DNA of 64,000 bases from Dyadobacter sp. CY356. Lineage in GTDB: Bacteria; Bacteroidota; Bacteroidia; Cytophagales; Spirosomataceae. Below the pieces are notes generated by a model. The model was not told the origin of the DNA. It worked only from the letters and a program-made list of their open reading frames with translations, and searched no databases. The stretch spans positions 1,116,001-1,180,000 of the forward strand of contig NZ_JAJTSZ010000001.1 of NCBI RefSeq assembly GCF_021440195.1. The letters run 5' to 3'. Below are positions 9,276 through 18,672 of this stretch, one piece after another (positions within the stretch are counted from its first letter, which is position 1; each line of letters starts with the position of its first letter). The translations under genes were made by a program, and so were the position numbers.

Positions 9276-10760
9276 ATGAAGAAATTGATTGTTGCCTTAC
9301 TGGTTATAGTGGTTCATTTTGCCAACGCGCAGCGGGCAGTCATCCGCGGCGATTTTGCAGACCCATCTGTGATCAAAGTTGGAAAAACTTATTACTCCGC
9401 AGCAACGAGTTCCAACTGGGCACCGGCATTTCCCATCATGAAATCAAAAGATCTGAAAAACTGGAAGCAGACAGGAGCTATTTTTCCGGATCTTACCGCC
9501 TGGGCAGATTATTATTACTGGGCACCTGAGCTGAATTATGATAATGGCAAGGTCTATGTTTACTATACCGCGCACAAAAAAGGCGGTAATTTATGTGTGG
9601 GTGTAGCAAGCGCGGACAGCCCCGAAGGTCCTTTTAAAGACCATGGCCCACTGGTTTGTGAGGTAGACGGTTCCATTGATGGTTTTCCCATACGTGATGA
9701 GAATAACAAGCTGTTTTTGATCTGGAAAGAGGATGGAAACAGCATCGGCCAACCAACGCCGATCTGGATACAGGCGGTCAATGAAGAAAGAACCGCACTC
9801 ACAGGCGAAAAAAAAGAGCTGTTCAGAAACGATACACCCTGGGAGGCCAATCTGGTGGAAGGCGTTTCGGTGATTAAAAATAACGGATACTTTTATGCGA
9901 TCTATGCAGCGGCTGGCTGCTGCGGGCCAGGCTGTACCTACGCAACAGGCATCGCGCGATCGAAGAATTTAATGGGTCCATGGGAGAAATATTCTAAAAA
10001 TCCGGTAATGAGCGCTCAGGGTGACTGGATGTGCCCCGGGCACGGAACAGCGGTTAAGTACAAGGGGGAAAACTACTTTATGTACCACGCTTATGAGAAG
10101 TCAACAAACAAGTATACCGGCCGTCAGGCGCTGATCCGCAAATTTGAATTTACAGATGATAACTGGCTTGTTTTCACAGATGAATATATTTCTTCCAAGA
10201 CTATTAAAGCAGATTATTCTGTCACCGATAATTTTGACAAGGATAAACTCGATTTGCGATGGAACTGGTCGGTATTTAATAAACCAGTCATGGAGCTGAA
10301 AGACGGCAAAATTGCCATACGGCTTAAAGATGATAAGGAAACTTTTCTGGCCCAAAAAATTGACACTCCGAATTATGAGGCGACCGTTCAAATGATTCCT
10401 TCTGTTGGTGCAGCAAGCGGAGTGGCTTTAATTGGAGACGATAAAAATTTGATCTATGCTTCGGCAACCCGGGATAGTATCCTGGTTACGCTGGTCAAAG
10501 AAGGCGCAAGGAATGTTCTGGGGAAATTTGCAGCCGTCTCAGATGGCAAGAGTGTTCATTTAAAAATGAGCGTTAAAAAAAGTACCGATATCCATTTTCA
10601 GTATAGTCTGAACGGTTCTGATTTTATGCCTTTGCAAATTGGTAAACCAGACATCTCTTACCTGCCACCCTGGGACAGGGCCGTGCGGGCAGGGATTGTT
10701 GCTGTGGGTTCTAAGGGTAGTGAAGCGGTTATAGAGCGGTTTATTTTTAAAAATCAATAA
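9276..10760 (+). CDS. GH43-family glycosidase with C-terminal beta-sandwich domain
   Basis: A 494-residue secreted enzyme. The signal peptide ends FANAQ and there is no lipobox, so it is probably periplasmic. The GH43 propeller covers about 20-310, with base Asp29 (GDFADPSV), modulator Asp135 (GSIDGFP) and acid Glu195 (NLVEGVS). Residues from about 325 form a concanavalin-like beta-sandwich of the beta-xylosidase C-terminal kind, which in relatives closes the active site. Activity is likely beta-xylosidase or alpha-L-arabinofuranosidase. A Cys-rich loop (AAGCCGPGCTY, about 212-222) is noteworthy and may bind a metal or form disulfides. It lies 42 bp after the lipidated GH43, so the two probably act in sequence: surface trimming, then periplasmic finishing. 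Confidence 0.9.
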   Translation: MKKLIVALLVIVVHFANAQRAVIRGDFADPSVIKVGKTYYSAATSSNWAPAFPIMKSKDLKNWKQTGAIFPDLTAWADYYYWAPELNYDNGKVYVYYTAHKKGGNLCVGVASADSPEGPFKDHGPLVCEVDGSIDGFPIRDENNKLFLIWKEDGNSIGQPTPIWIQAVNEERTALTGEKKELFRNDTPWEANLVEGVSVIKNNGYFYAIYAAAGCCGPGCTYATGIARSKNLMGPWEKYSKNPVMSAQGDWMCPGHGTAVKYKGENYFMYHAYEKSTNKYTGRQALIRKFEFTDDNWLVFTDEYISSKTIKADYSVTDNFDKDKLDLRWNWSVFNKPVMELKDGKIAIRLKDDKETFLAQKIDTPNYEATVQMIPSVGAASGVALIGDDKNLIYASATRDSILVTLVKEGARNVLGKFAAVSDGKSVHLKMSVKKSTDIHFQYSLNGSDFMPLQIGKPDISYLPPWDRAVRAGIVAVGSKGSEAVIERFIFKNQ

Positions 10761-11018
10761 CACCTTCGAAGATGCAGTGTATCGGTCGCTAGGCCGGGGC
10801 CAGTCGTATCACATTCATATTTTTTTCCGTTTTTTATCCTGGTGCACCGTACAGGCACCAGCTTAATCTTAGGGGCTACCAGGTTTGTCGGCCTGCGAGA
10901 TACCTCGCGTTTTGGCAATATTGACTTTAAGTTTTCAGTAAAAATGTAATTAATTGTTCTTTAAGTACAACCATTACCCATCGAAATGTGTCCTTTGAAA
11001 AACCAAACTTCCTTGATG

Positions 11019-11399
11019 ATGAACGTTTTACTTAAAATTAAATCAGCCTTTTTCTTAATACTGGTTTTGTTTGTATTAACAAATTGCAAAAGCGAAGATC
11101 CGGTAGAAGAACCAGAAAAAGACGTTGTATGCGGCGTGTCAGATCCGGTCAATAATTTGAGATGGCTTAATAAGCTGTATAAAGAATTTTATGGAGGGCC
11201 ACTAATAAATGGGATTGTTTTATATCAATACAATGACAGTCAGGTCATTGAAGTGCAGAGTGGTGTTTCAAGTTCTACGAATATACACCAATACTTCTGT
11301 GACGGAGTGAAGCTGGATCTGCTGGACCCTGTGAAATTCAAAGAATTTAGAGATAACCGAATAGAGATTAAAGTTTTGTACGGGACTAAATTGTGGTAG
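11019..11399 (+). CDS. Small lipoprotein, hypothetical
   Basis: A product of 126 residues when started at the ATG at 11019, which gives the compact lipoprotein signal MNVLLKIKSAFFLILVLFVLTNC; an upstream ATG at 10986 would add 11 residues without improving the signal. The mature protein begins with an acidic linker, then CGVSDPVNNLRWLNKLYKEF, a Cys-x-x-x-(D/N)P-x-x-x-x-x-WL pattern seen in a widespread family of Bacteroidota lipoproteins. It then has a small beta-rich domain with two further Cys. Function unknown. It follows the GH43 operon by about 260 bp and is probably transcribed separately. Confidence 0.7.
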   Translation: MNVLLKIKSAFFLILVLFVLTNCKSEDPVEEPEKDVVCGVSDPVNNLRWLNKLYKEFYGGPLINGIVLYQYNDSQVIEVQSGVSSSTNIHQYFCDGVKLDLLDPVKFKEFRDNRIEIKVLYGTKLW

Positions 11400-11615
11400 T
11401 TATCAAAAACGTTGATTCGTATTAAAATAACGGGAAGTAAATTCCTTCGTCAATCTGAATGTAATAGTTATGAAGAAGATCCGGATAATTGACAAAGACA
11501 AAAGTGACGGCTTAAAATTTATGGACGCTGGATTGTTATCTCTTCAATACGGCCCCCAAATTAAAAGGGAATCACTTATAATTCTGACGGCCAGGTTGGT
11601 ATAAAATCCGAATAA

Positions 11616-12443
11616 TTATTTTGTGATAACCGGATAATTCATTGCTGTTGGCGGCATACCAAACTTTTTCTTGAACGAATAGGAGAAGTGGGAAAGACTT
11701 TCAAAGCCCAGGTCCAGGTAAATGGCCGAGGGTTTTTGGTGTTTGGTTTCGATCAGGTGTTTCGCCTCAGTCAGCCGTTTGTCTTGCAGCCAGTGCCGGG
11801 GCGAAGTACCGAATGTCTTTTCAAAATCGCGTTTAAAAGCTGCCAGGCTGCGGCCTGTAAGCTGCGCAAATTTTTCAACAGGAATATTAAACTGAAAGTT
11901 ACTGAGCATGAACTTTTCAAGATCAATCTTGAAAGGCGCTGAAAAATCGAATAAAAAGCTGCGAAGTTCAGGAACGGCAATAAGCAGTAATTTGACACAT
12001 TCTTTCACTTTCAGAATGCCCATTTCATCTGTCATAGCCGCTCCTGAGCTGCGTGCATAAGGAACAATCGATTGGAAATATCCCTGAATGAATTCGTTTA
12101 ACGGAATCAGCATATTGGGCCGGCCAATGTATTTCTGGTCGGCTTCAAGTTTTTCTTCCAACACGATCCTGCGCAGCAGCTGCTCCTGAAGTGATATAAC
12201 AATTGTTTCATAATGCCCTTCCGCCGCGGGTGTTTTGGTGAGCGTACCCAACTGATTTTTGCCAATCAGCAGTAATTCTCCTTTGCCCATCGATAGACTT
12301 TGCCCGGAGGTTTCCATGATTAACTGGCCTGAAACCTGCATGATCAGCGTGTGGTGGTTCCACAAGCATACTTTTTCTTTCCGCTCAGTGGAAAGATATG
12401 AATAGAAAATTACCCCGGGAAGTATCTCTGCTGGACTGGTCAT
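11616..12443 (-). CDS. AraC-family transcriptional regulator
   Basis: A 275-residue regulator. The N-terminal half (about 1-150) is a cupin-like sensor of the type found in ExsA-like AraC proteins. The C-terminal half (about 175-270) carries two helix-turn-helix motifs, with the signature region ending in GFESLSHFSYSFKKKFGMPP. Its ATG directly abuts the TAA of the aldo/keto reductase gene (zero spacing), so the two are co-transcribed and probably translationally coupled. It may control that reductase. The effector is unknown. Confidence 0.9.
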   Translation of the reverse strand: MTSPAEILPGVIFYSYLSTERKEKVCLWNHHTLIMQVSGQLIMETSGQSLSMGKGELLLIGKNQLGTLTKTPAAEGHYETIVISLQEQLLRRIVLEEKLEADQKYIGRPNMLIPLNEFIQGYFQSIVPYARSSGAAMTDEMGILKVKECVKLLLIAVPELRSFLFDFSAPFKIDLEKFMLSNFQFNIPVEKFAQLTGRSLAAFKRDFEKTFGTSPRHWLQDKRLTEAKHLIETKHQKPSAIYLDLGFESLSHFSYSFKKKFGMPPTAMNYPVITK

Positions 12444-13415
12444 TTATCGTTCTAAGTAGGTACTGCCAAGTATAGTGCCTATTGCAAAAGTAGTGTTTAA
12501 AGTGTTTATTTCTTCCGCAGTAAATACAATATCCATCGCTTCAATGTTTTCGGGCAAACGAGACCTGCGGCTCATGCTGACAAGTGGCATGATATAATCG
12601 CCCTGCTGTTTGACCCAGGCAATTGCAATCTGCGTCGGACTATAACCTTTTTCTCTGGCGATCTGTTTTAAGACTTCTACTTTTATCAGGTTTTTAGTAA
12701 GATTTCCACCTTGAAACCGGGAGAAGTGGCTTCGGTAATCGTTTTCTGTGATTGGAGCCTTCATATCACCTGTCAACAGGCCCTCGGCGGTATTGGCAAA
12801 GGCCACCACGCTGATACCTAACTGCCTGGCTGCCGGCAGCAGTTCAGTCTCTATTTGACGGTCAGCGAGCGAATAGCCGATTTCCAGTGCGCTTACCGGG
12901 TATATGCTGTGGGCTTTACGAAGCTGTTCAGCCGTAATTTCAGATACACCGATATAGCGCACTTTACCTTCCTTTATCAGATCAGCAACCGTTCCGATGA
13001 TATCTTCCACCGGCACACTGCCATCCATCCGGCTGGGCTGATAAAGGTCAATGGTTTCTATACCCAGACGGGTCAGAGAGTAGTTTATAAAATTCTTGAT
13101 GGCAACCGGTCGCAGATCCATTCCCAGCGGCTGACCGTTGTGAAAAATGGCGCCGAATTTCACGCTGATGAAGGCATCATCCCGCCTTCCTTTAATTGCT
13201 TTGCCTATCAGCATTTCATTATGTCCGGCGCCGTAAAAATCTCCGGTATTCAATAAATTAATACCGCAATCCAGCGCTTTGTGAATCGTGGCAATACTTT
13301 CTGTTTCGTCAGGTGTAGCACCGCCCCAGATCGAAGACATACGCATGCAGCCCAAACCAAGTTTTGATACAAGCGGGCCATTGTGTCCGAGTTGAATTTT
13401 TGTGATATTTTTCAT
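12444..13415 (-). CDS. Aldo/keto reductase
   Basis: A 323-residue NADPH-dependent (alpha/beta)8 reductase of carbonyl compounds. The ATG at 13415 begins MKNITKIQLGHNGPLVSKLG, the normal family N-terminus; a longer frame to 13487 adds a non-homologous tail. Tetrad residues are seen as Asp and Tyr in NTGDFYG and Lys in SVKFG. The usual His of YQHR is replaced by the variant YQPSRMDG, which occurs in a known subgroup. It is the first gene of a two-gene operon with the AraC regulator. The natural substrate is not evident. Confidence 0.92.
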   Translation of the reverse strand: MKNITKIQLGHNGPLVSKLGLGCMRMSSIWGGATPDETESIATIHKALDCGINLLNTGDFYGAGHNEMLIGKAIKGRRDDAFISVKFGAIFHNGQPLGMDLRPVAIKNFINYSLTRLGIETIDLYQPSRMDGSVPVEDIIGTVADLIKEGKVRYIGVSEITAEQLRKAHSIYPVSALEIGYSLADRQIETELLPAARQLGISVVAFANTAEGLLTGDMKAPITENDYRSHFSRFQGGNLTKNLIKVEVLKQIAREKGYSPTQIAIAWVKQQGDYIMPLVSMSRRSRLPENIEAMDIVFTAEEINTLNTTFAIGTILGSTYLER

Positions 13416-13666
13416 ACCACAAAGATCGAGCTTGAGAGCGCCTGGCACTTTCTTGTACGGCTCAAATATTTTACCTGTAAGGCTCATTTGAAGTTCAGGT
13501 GCGCAGCAAATGGTTTTTTAAGTGAAAATTCCAGGCTTATGTTAAAATGCTCTTTTCAGGAAAATAGCATATGCTGTTGAATACGGACAATTTAAATATT
13601 TATAAGAATTCCAACTATTTTCACATCAGCGGGTCTTGGTTTTAAATCATTTAGACCACATTAGCT

Positions 13667-14031
13667 ATGAGACTTTTTATCAGGGCATCTTTTTATTTTC
13701 TTTTAATTTTTGCTTTCTCCTGTAAAAAAGTAAAGTTGAAGCGGATGCGGATTGTGGGTGTGACGGATCAACCTACCTTGCCATTGAAAATCTGCAAGCC
13801 AGATATGCTGGTAACGGCTTTTTTGTTATTAATAAAACCGATACAAATGGTAAGCCCACATATGGATCAGCTTGTGATTCAGATAGTACCTGGATTGTAA
13901 GTACTGATGAAAAAATCTGGAATTATACGATTTCAGGTAATCTAAAAACCAGATGCCCAGGTGCCAATGAGGAGTATGAACTGACTGCTCCTGGTGGCCT
14001 GCTTCAAATTACATTAATTGTAAAAAATTGA
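13667..14031 (+). pseudogene. Lipoprotein gene broken by a 1-nt deletion in an A-run
   Basis: The frame starting at 13667 encodes a proper lipoprotein signal (MRLFIRASFYFLLIFAFSC, lipobox Cys19) followed by KK, then turns into unrelated sequence and stops at 13900. The +1 frame from the same point reads EADADCGCDGSTYLAIENLQ and stays open to TGA at 14029-14031. Adding one A to the six-A run at 13724-13729 would join both parts into a 121-residue lipoprotein with a CGCD motif and a later SACDSDSTW / KTRCPGANEEYEL pattern, a small Bacteroidota lipoprotein type of unknown function. The shift may be a real inactivation, slippage-based phase variation, or a sequencing error in a homopolymer. The next lipoprotein gene starts 82 bp downstream. 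Confidence 0.8.
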
Positions 14032-14113
14032 CCAGAACTGGATATTTTGCCGGAAGAGAGTATGCAGTTGAAGAAAGTTTTGCTTATATTGTTCATTAAA
14101 AATCAGAAGCCAC

Positions 14114-15277
14114 ATGATACTAAAAAACCTGATAGCCCTTTGTGTCATTGTTCTTCTGTTACAGAGCTGTAAGAAAGAGAACGCAGTCATAACGCCTGAC
14201 GAAAAAACTTTCCCGGTTGATCCGCAGTTTGAGCAATATTTGTATGATATAGGTGCTGATCTGCACCTTAATGGTTCAATGCGGTATTCTGATATTCAAA
14301 AAATTGACAGTCTTAATTTAAACCATATTTACAGTATAAAGAGCCTTAAAGGAATTGAGCATTTTGAGAATCTGAGGTCGTTGGTGATTTTCGATCTCAA
14401 ACTTGATTCTTTGGATTTAAGTAAAAATACCAAACTTCAGTATTTGAGCTGCATCACTATTGATGCAGAGCAAGAAGGGCGTTCTTTGACTTTTCTGAAC
14501 ATTAAGAACTGCCGTGCACTGACTTATTTAAATTGTTCATCCAATCTGATTTCTGGGATTGATCTGAGCCAAAATCCTGCATTGCGGGAACTTCGCTGTG
14601 GCGACAATCCTAATCTAAAAGCGCTTGATCTATCCGCAAATACAGCATTAGAGATATTGTATTGTGGTTTTACAGAAAACCTCTCCTCGCTCGATCTTAG
14701 TAAGAACTTGAATCTTCATACCGTTTCTTTTCCAGCCACCGGAGTCAATGATCTGGATATGCGAATGCTGGCCGGGTTGAAGGTTCTCAACTGCGGTGCT
14801 ACGGGCATTTCCGCTTTAAAACTTAAAGCGCCTGAAAGTCTTGAGCAACTCAATATTGCTGAATCAAAAATCACCACAGTTAATTTTAACGATTTTCCCA
14901 AACTTGAGTCGCTTGCCCTTGGCTCTAACCTGACTAGTTTTGATCTTAAACCTTTGCGTGCTTTGAAAGTTTTAGATTGTTACAGGGTTACTGCTCCAAC
15001 GCTGGATCTATCAGCAAATTTAAACCTTGATCAACTTTCAATTCGACTGTCGGCCTTTAAAAGTTTAGATCTTAGCCGTAACACGATGTTGCAAAGTATA
15101 TTTGTTTTTGAATCAGCTAATCTGGCATCACTTGATTTAAGAAATCTTGTAAAACTCAGTTCTTTCGGCAGCACCTACAACGATAATTTAAAAACCATTT
15201 GTGTGAATTCCATCCCTGATCCCGCCAATTTAAAATGGTTTAAAGATGACTGGACATCCTTTGTGGTTTGTAAGTAA
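14114..15277 (+). CDS. Leucine-rich-repeat lipoprotein
   Basis: A 387-residue protein: lipobox LQSC (Cys19) after a short signal peptide, an N-terminal capping region with a DIQKIDSLNLNH helix (about 35-75), then an LRR solenoid from about 80 to 365. The repeat period is about 20-23 residues with the recurrent core LxxLDLSxNxxL and variants such as LRELRCGDNPNLKALDLS. The protein closes with a Cys pair (TICVNSI and FVVCK), typical of Bacteroidota surface LRR proteins. It is probably a surface-exposed binding protein. The ligand is unknown and no operon partner is clear. Confidence 0.85.
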   Translation: MILKNLIALCVIVLLLQSCKKENAVITPDEKTFPVDPQFEQYLYDIGADLHLNGSMRYSDIQKIDSLNLNHIYSIKSLKGIEHFENLRSLVIFDLKLDSLDLSKNTKLQYLSCITIDAEQEGRSLTFLNIKNCRALTYLNCSSNLISGIDLSQNPALRELRCGDNPNLKALDLSANTALEILYCGFTENLSSLDLSKNLNLHTVSFPATGVNDLDMRMLAGLKVLNCGATGISALKLKAPESLEQLNIAESKITTVNFNDFPKLESLALGSNLTSFDLKPLRALKVLDCYRVTAPTLDLSANLNLDQLSIRLSAFKSLDLSRNTMLQSIFVFESANLASLDLRNLVKLSSFGSTYNDNLKTICVNSIPDPANLKWFKDDWTSFVVCK

Positions 15278-15439
15278 AAAAACAAAAAATGCAAATTATG
15301 GTTTTAGTAAGACAAAGATCAACCTTGAACAGACCTGCCATTTCTTCTACATAAACAAAGCATCTTTATTAAATAATCAATGCAGAAAACCTGCTCATAT
15401 CCAACTATCACATAAAAACCAGTCTCGCAAATTCTTAAA

Positions 15440-16573
15440 ATGAACAATCCGTTATTGATTGGTATGACTTGCGGTGCAGTATTCTTGCTGGCCTTTTTAC
15501 TGATCGAACCACCCGGACACAAAAACTTAACTGCCAACCGCTGGTTAGCGGTTTTTGCCGCGACCTTGGGCTGTGCCATGCTCGAAATTTTCCTTCACAC
15601 ACTTGGTTTACAAAATTCGCAGCGGGTGCTTATGGACATGGCAGAAGTGACACGTTTTATTTCGGCGCCTGCTTTATATCTCAGTATTGTCAGTTTCGTT
15701 ACACCTGCAAAACGGTTTAAATTCCTTGAACTTTTACACTTGTTGCCTTTTGTGATTTTTCTGCTTTTTATGATGCCGCACATGATGACCGGCCAAAATA
15801 TGCAGATCGCTCCGTGGGCTGCTTATGTGGTCTTTAAAATTTTCTTTTTGACACTACCGGTGCAGACCGTTGTTTACTGGACATTAAGCTTTTTGAAATT
15901 AAAGGCGCACCGCCGCAACATCCGCAAGGTGGTTTCATCAACCGGGGCCGTAGATCTGCAATGGCTGCAAAATTTTCTGTGGGTTTTGGCCGGTGTGATT
16001 TTTCTTTGGTTAAATCTGGCGCTTTTCGAAATTCCCGTTCTACGTGAGATCACGCCCTGGCTTTATCTTCTATCGGCTTACTTTTTGTCTTTCTTTGCCC
16101 TCAGACAGGGAGAAGTTTATTCGTTTTCAAAAGCCAGTCGTATGGAAATACAATCACTGATTCTGGAAACACCTGAAAGACCAGTCAGACAACAACGAGT
16201 AAATGCAGATGAGCTCGAAGATCTCAAAAACCGGCTTGAAAATTTGATGGATACCAAAAAGCCCTACCTGGATTCTACACTTTCTCTGCCTTTGCTGGCA
16301 GAACATATCGGGATTTCGGTGCACGAGCTTTCCTATCTGATCAACGAAGCGTACAAGGAAAACTTTTTTTCATTCGTAAACCGGTACCGCATCGAAGAGT
16401 CCAAACGACTTCTGCTGTCCGGCGCATTTGAAAGGTTAAATATTCTGGGGGTAGCGTATGAGTCAGGATTTAATTCCAAAACGACTTTTAATACAACATT
16501 CAAAAAACGGATGGGCTTGTCGCCTACTGAATTTGTGAAGGCGGAGGGCAATAATCTGCAAAAGAAGGACTAA
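15440..16573 (+). CDS. AraC-family regulator with N-terminal membrane domain
   Basis: A 377-residue protein. Residues about 1-235 form six or seven hydrophobic helices resembling a 7TM sensor. After a linker, residues about 280-370 carry the AraC DNA-binding domain with two helix-turn-helices (ESGFNSKTTFNTTFKKRMGLSPTEF). Such membrane-tethered AraC proteins are common in Bacteroidota and are thought to sense a signal at the membrane; the signal here is unknown. It is followed after 80 bp by a serine hydrolase gene on the same strand, a possible regulatory target. Confidence 0.88.
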   Translation: MNNPLLIGMTCGAVFLLAFLLIEPPGHKNLTANRWLAVFAATLGCAMLEIFLHTLGLQNSQRVLMDMAEVTRFISAPALYLSIVSFVTPAKRFKFLELLHLLPFVIFLLFMMPHMMTGQNMQIAPWAAYVVFKIFFLTLPVQTVVYWTLSFLKLKAHRRNIRKVVSSTGAVDLQWLQNFLWVLAGVIFLWLNLALFEIPVLREITPWLYLLSAYFLSFFALRQGEVYSFSKASRMEIQSLILETPERPVRQQRVNADELEDLKNRLENLMDTKKPYLDSTLSLPLLAEHIGISVHELSYLINEAYKENFFSFVNRYRIEESKRLLLSGAFERLNILGVAYESGFNSKTTFNTTFKKRMGLSPTEFVKAEGNNLQKKD

Positions 16574-16653
16574 AAGGTGTTCGATCGGATACATCCGAAC
16601 GCATCGTAAAATGTGTTGAGCAACCTTTGAGCATACAAAATCCAACAATTCGT

Positions 16654-18534
16654 ATGCTTAGTCTCAACTACAAATCATTTACTCTCTTGTTTGCCCTTAT
16701 ATATTTTATGGGCTCGTTATCTTGTAAAGGGCAGCAGAATCCGGTGCCGCATACTGTTCAGGAGCTAATCACCCGGCTAAATTCAGAAATGCAAAAACAG
16801 CATATTGCCGGCATGATGCTCTCGGTCGTCACCCGTGATTCGGTCTTGTACTGCGGAGGTATCCATTACGCGAATGTGAAGAAACGCGAGCCTGTTTCCG
16901 CCCATCATCTTTTCAGACAGGCATCGATCACCAAACAATTTGTCGCACTCGGAATGCTTAAATTGATAAGTAACGGAAAAGTCACCCTGCAAAGCCGTTT
17001 AAAAGATATTGCTCCCGAGATTCCATTTCAAAATTCCTGGGAGTCTGTTGCGCCTGTAACCGTGGAGCAGCTTTTGGAACACAGCACCGGCTTTGCTGAT
17101 AAATCACCTTTTGAGGAATATAATTTTTCCGAAAGAACATTTCCAGGGATTACGGGCATTATGATTTTTGAAAAATTCATGATCTGCCGGTGGAAACCCG
17201 GCCAGCGGCATAGTTATTCCGGTGTTAACTACGCCATCCTTGCTTATCTGATTGAAAAATTATCAGGGCAAACACTTGATGGTTATTTACGGGACAATAT
17301 TTTTACGCCGCTGGGCATGCAGGATGCAAATGTGGATCTGGCAGGAAAGGCTTCCGGTATGTATGCCCAGGGATATGTATGGCGGGAAGGAAGTTATCAG
17401 CCCGTTGCACACCAACCCCAATATAATGCCGGATATGGATCTTTGAATGCATCGGCTGATGATTTCGCTCATGCGTTAAAAGCATATCTGAACGAATGGA
17501 AGACCGGCTCGGGTCAGTTTCTGTCGGCCCGGATTCTTGAACAATCCGAAACTCCGGACAGCTACCTTTCGGCAAAAGCAGGCTTGAAAAATACCTATGG
17601 TTCGGGAAATGAAGGATATGTCTTCGACGGGCATATTTTCAGAGGGCACCGCGGAGCGATCGGCGGTTTCTTGTCTGCTTTTTTATACGACCGTCACGCT
17701 GGCGTTGGTTATGCTTTTAGTATAAATACCCATAATGAAGAATTTTATGGTTATGCTGATGCATTGATCCGGTCCTTTTTAATACAGCACTTGCCCAAAT
17801 CAATTCCATCCAGGTCATATCCAGTTTCAGCACGCGAAATAAAACCCTACGCCGGCTATTACCGTCTTTCAAATCCCGGCCAGCTGTATACTGGTTTTCT
17901 TGAAGCAATTCAGAATACCTTCCGCCTTGATGCGGCCGGCGGGCACTTGAATTTGCATATGCTGCTGGGTGGAGTGATGCATTTTTCTCAGGCCGGCAGC
18001 TCATCCTTGCAATTCAAAAATGATAACGCGTATTTTGCCCATGCAGCACTGCTTCGAAATAATGAGAATGAACCCGTTTTTGTCGATCAAACACTTTATT
18101 TCACGCGGGTTTCAGCCTTTCAGGCCTGGGCTCCATTGGTTTTATTTGCAGGTAGCGTAATATTTTTATTGAGCAGCATTGTTTTCGGATTAGTCAGTTT
18201 AGTCCTTTTTTACTGGAAAAAATGGCCATTGCCATTACTATTGCTCAGACTTTCACCGGCAGTGGCTGCCCTTTGTATTTTGGTCGTAGTCACCACCGGA
18301 TTGCAGCTTGTTGAGCGAATGAAGGCTGGTCTGCCCATGGATGGTGCGCGTTTTTTATGGATAGCCGGTATGTCTGGCTTTGCACTTTTCGCGGTGGTAA
18401 CGATAACTCTTTTGATTATGAACTGGCGGCATTTGCGCCCGCTGATTCTGAAAACTTACCTGGTATTGGTCTTCATGAGCTACGTGTATTTATTTGTAAT
18501 TTTTGTATCTAATCATTGGTACACAATAGTCTGA
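16654..18534 (+). CDS. Serine hydrolase (beta-lactamase/PBP4-type fold) with C-terminal membrane helices
   Basis: A 626-residue protein starting at the ATG at 16654 (an upstream TTG at 16627 is unlikely). It has a lipoprotein-like signal (MGSLSC, Cys24), then a class C beta-lactamase-like domain (about 30-370) with nucleophile motif Ser91-x-x-Lys94 (ASITKQF), second motif YSGVNYAIL (Y-S-G in place of the common Y-x-N) and third motif HRG (GHRGAIGGF). After a beta-rich segment, four hydrophobic helices (about 495-620) anchor the C-terminus. Relatives act as D-aminopeptidases, esterases or cell-wall enzymes, rarely as true beta-lactamases. It follows the AraC-7TM gene; the substrate is unknown. 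Confidence 0.88.
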   Translation: MLSLNYKSFTLLFALIYFMGSLSCKGQQNPVPHTVQELITRLNSEMQKQHIAGMMLSVVTRDSVLYCGGIHYANVKKREPVSAHHLFRQASITKQFVALGMLKLISNGKVTLQSRLKDIAPEIPFQNSWESVAPVTVEQLLEHSTGFADKSPFEEYNFSERTFPGITGIMIFEKFMICRWKPGQRHSYSGVNYAILAYLIEKLSGQTLDGYLRDNIFTPLGMQDANVDLAGKASGMYAQGYVWREGSYQPVAHQPQYNAGYGSLNASADDFAHALKAYLNEWKTGSGQFLSARILEQSETPDSYLSAKAGLKNTYGSGNEGYVFDGHIFRGHRGAIGGFLSAFLYDRHAGVGYAFSINTHNEEFYGYADALIRSFLIQHLPKSIPSRSYPVSAREIKPYAGYYRLSNPGQLYTGFLEAIQNTFRLDAAGGHLNLHMLLGGVMHFSQAGSSSLQFKNDNAYFAHAALLRNNENEPVFVDQTLYFTRVSAFQAWAPLVLFAGSVIFLLSSIVFGLVSLVLFYWKKWPLPLLLLRLSPAVAALCILVVVTTGLQLVERMKAGLPMDGARFLWIAGMSGFALFAVVTITLLIMNWRHLRPLILKTYLVLVFMSYVYLFVIFVSNHWYTIV

Positions 18535-18616
18535 TATTAAAAGGGTTTAGACCAAACCAGAATCTGACATAATCTAAAATTTGAAAGTAATTAAAGGTTT
18601 GAATAGAACGGCAGAT

Positions 18617-18657
18617 AAAAACATGGCCTGCAAAACGATTTTGCAGGCCATGTTTTT
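18617..18657. terminator. Bidirectional intrinsic terminator
   Basis: A perfect 19-bp inverted repeat: arm AAAAACATGGCCTGCAAAA (18617-18635), loop CGA, complementary arm to 18657. The A/T tails give a U-run in both directions. It lies between the convergent serine hydrolase gene and the susD gene, exactly where a shared terminator is expected. Confidence 0.9.
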
Positions 18658-18672
18658 GTAAATGAAAACCGG

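Noticed and set aside
10839..10861. CTGGTGC / GCACCAG hairpin after the GH43 operon as a terminator
   Set aside because: Only 7 bp and the T-runs lie before it rather than after it on the plus strand; too weak to call.
12855..13256. Plus-strand ORF of 133 residues opposite the aldo/keto reductase
   Set aside because: Shadow of a clear enzyme gene; His/Phe/Tyr-rich sequence without homology.
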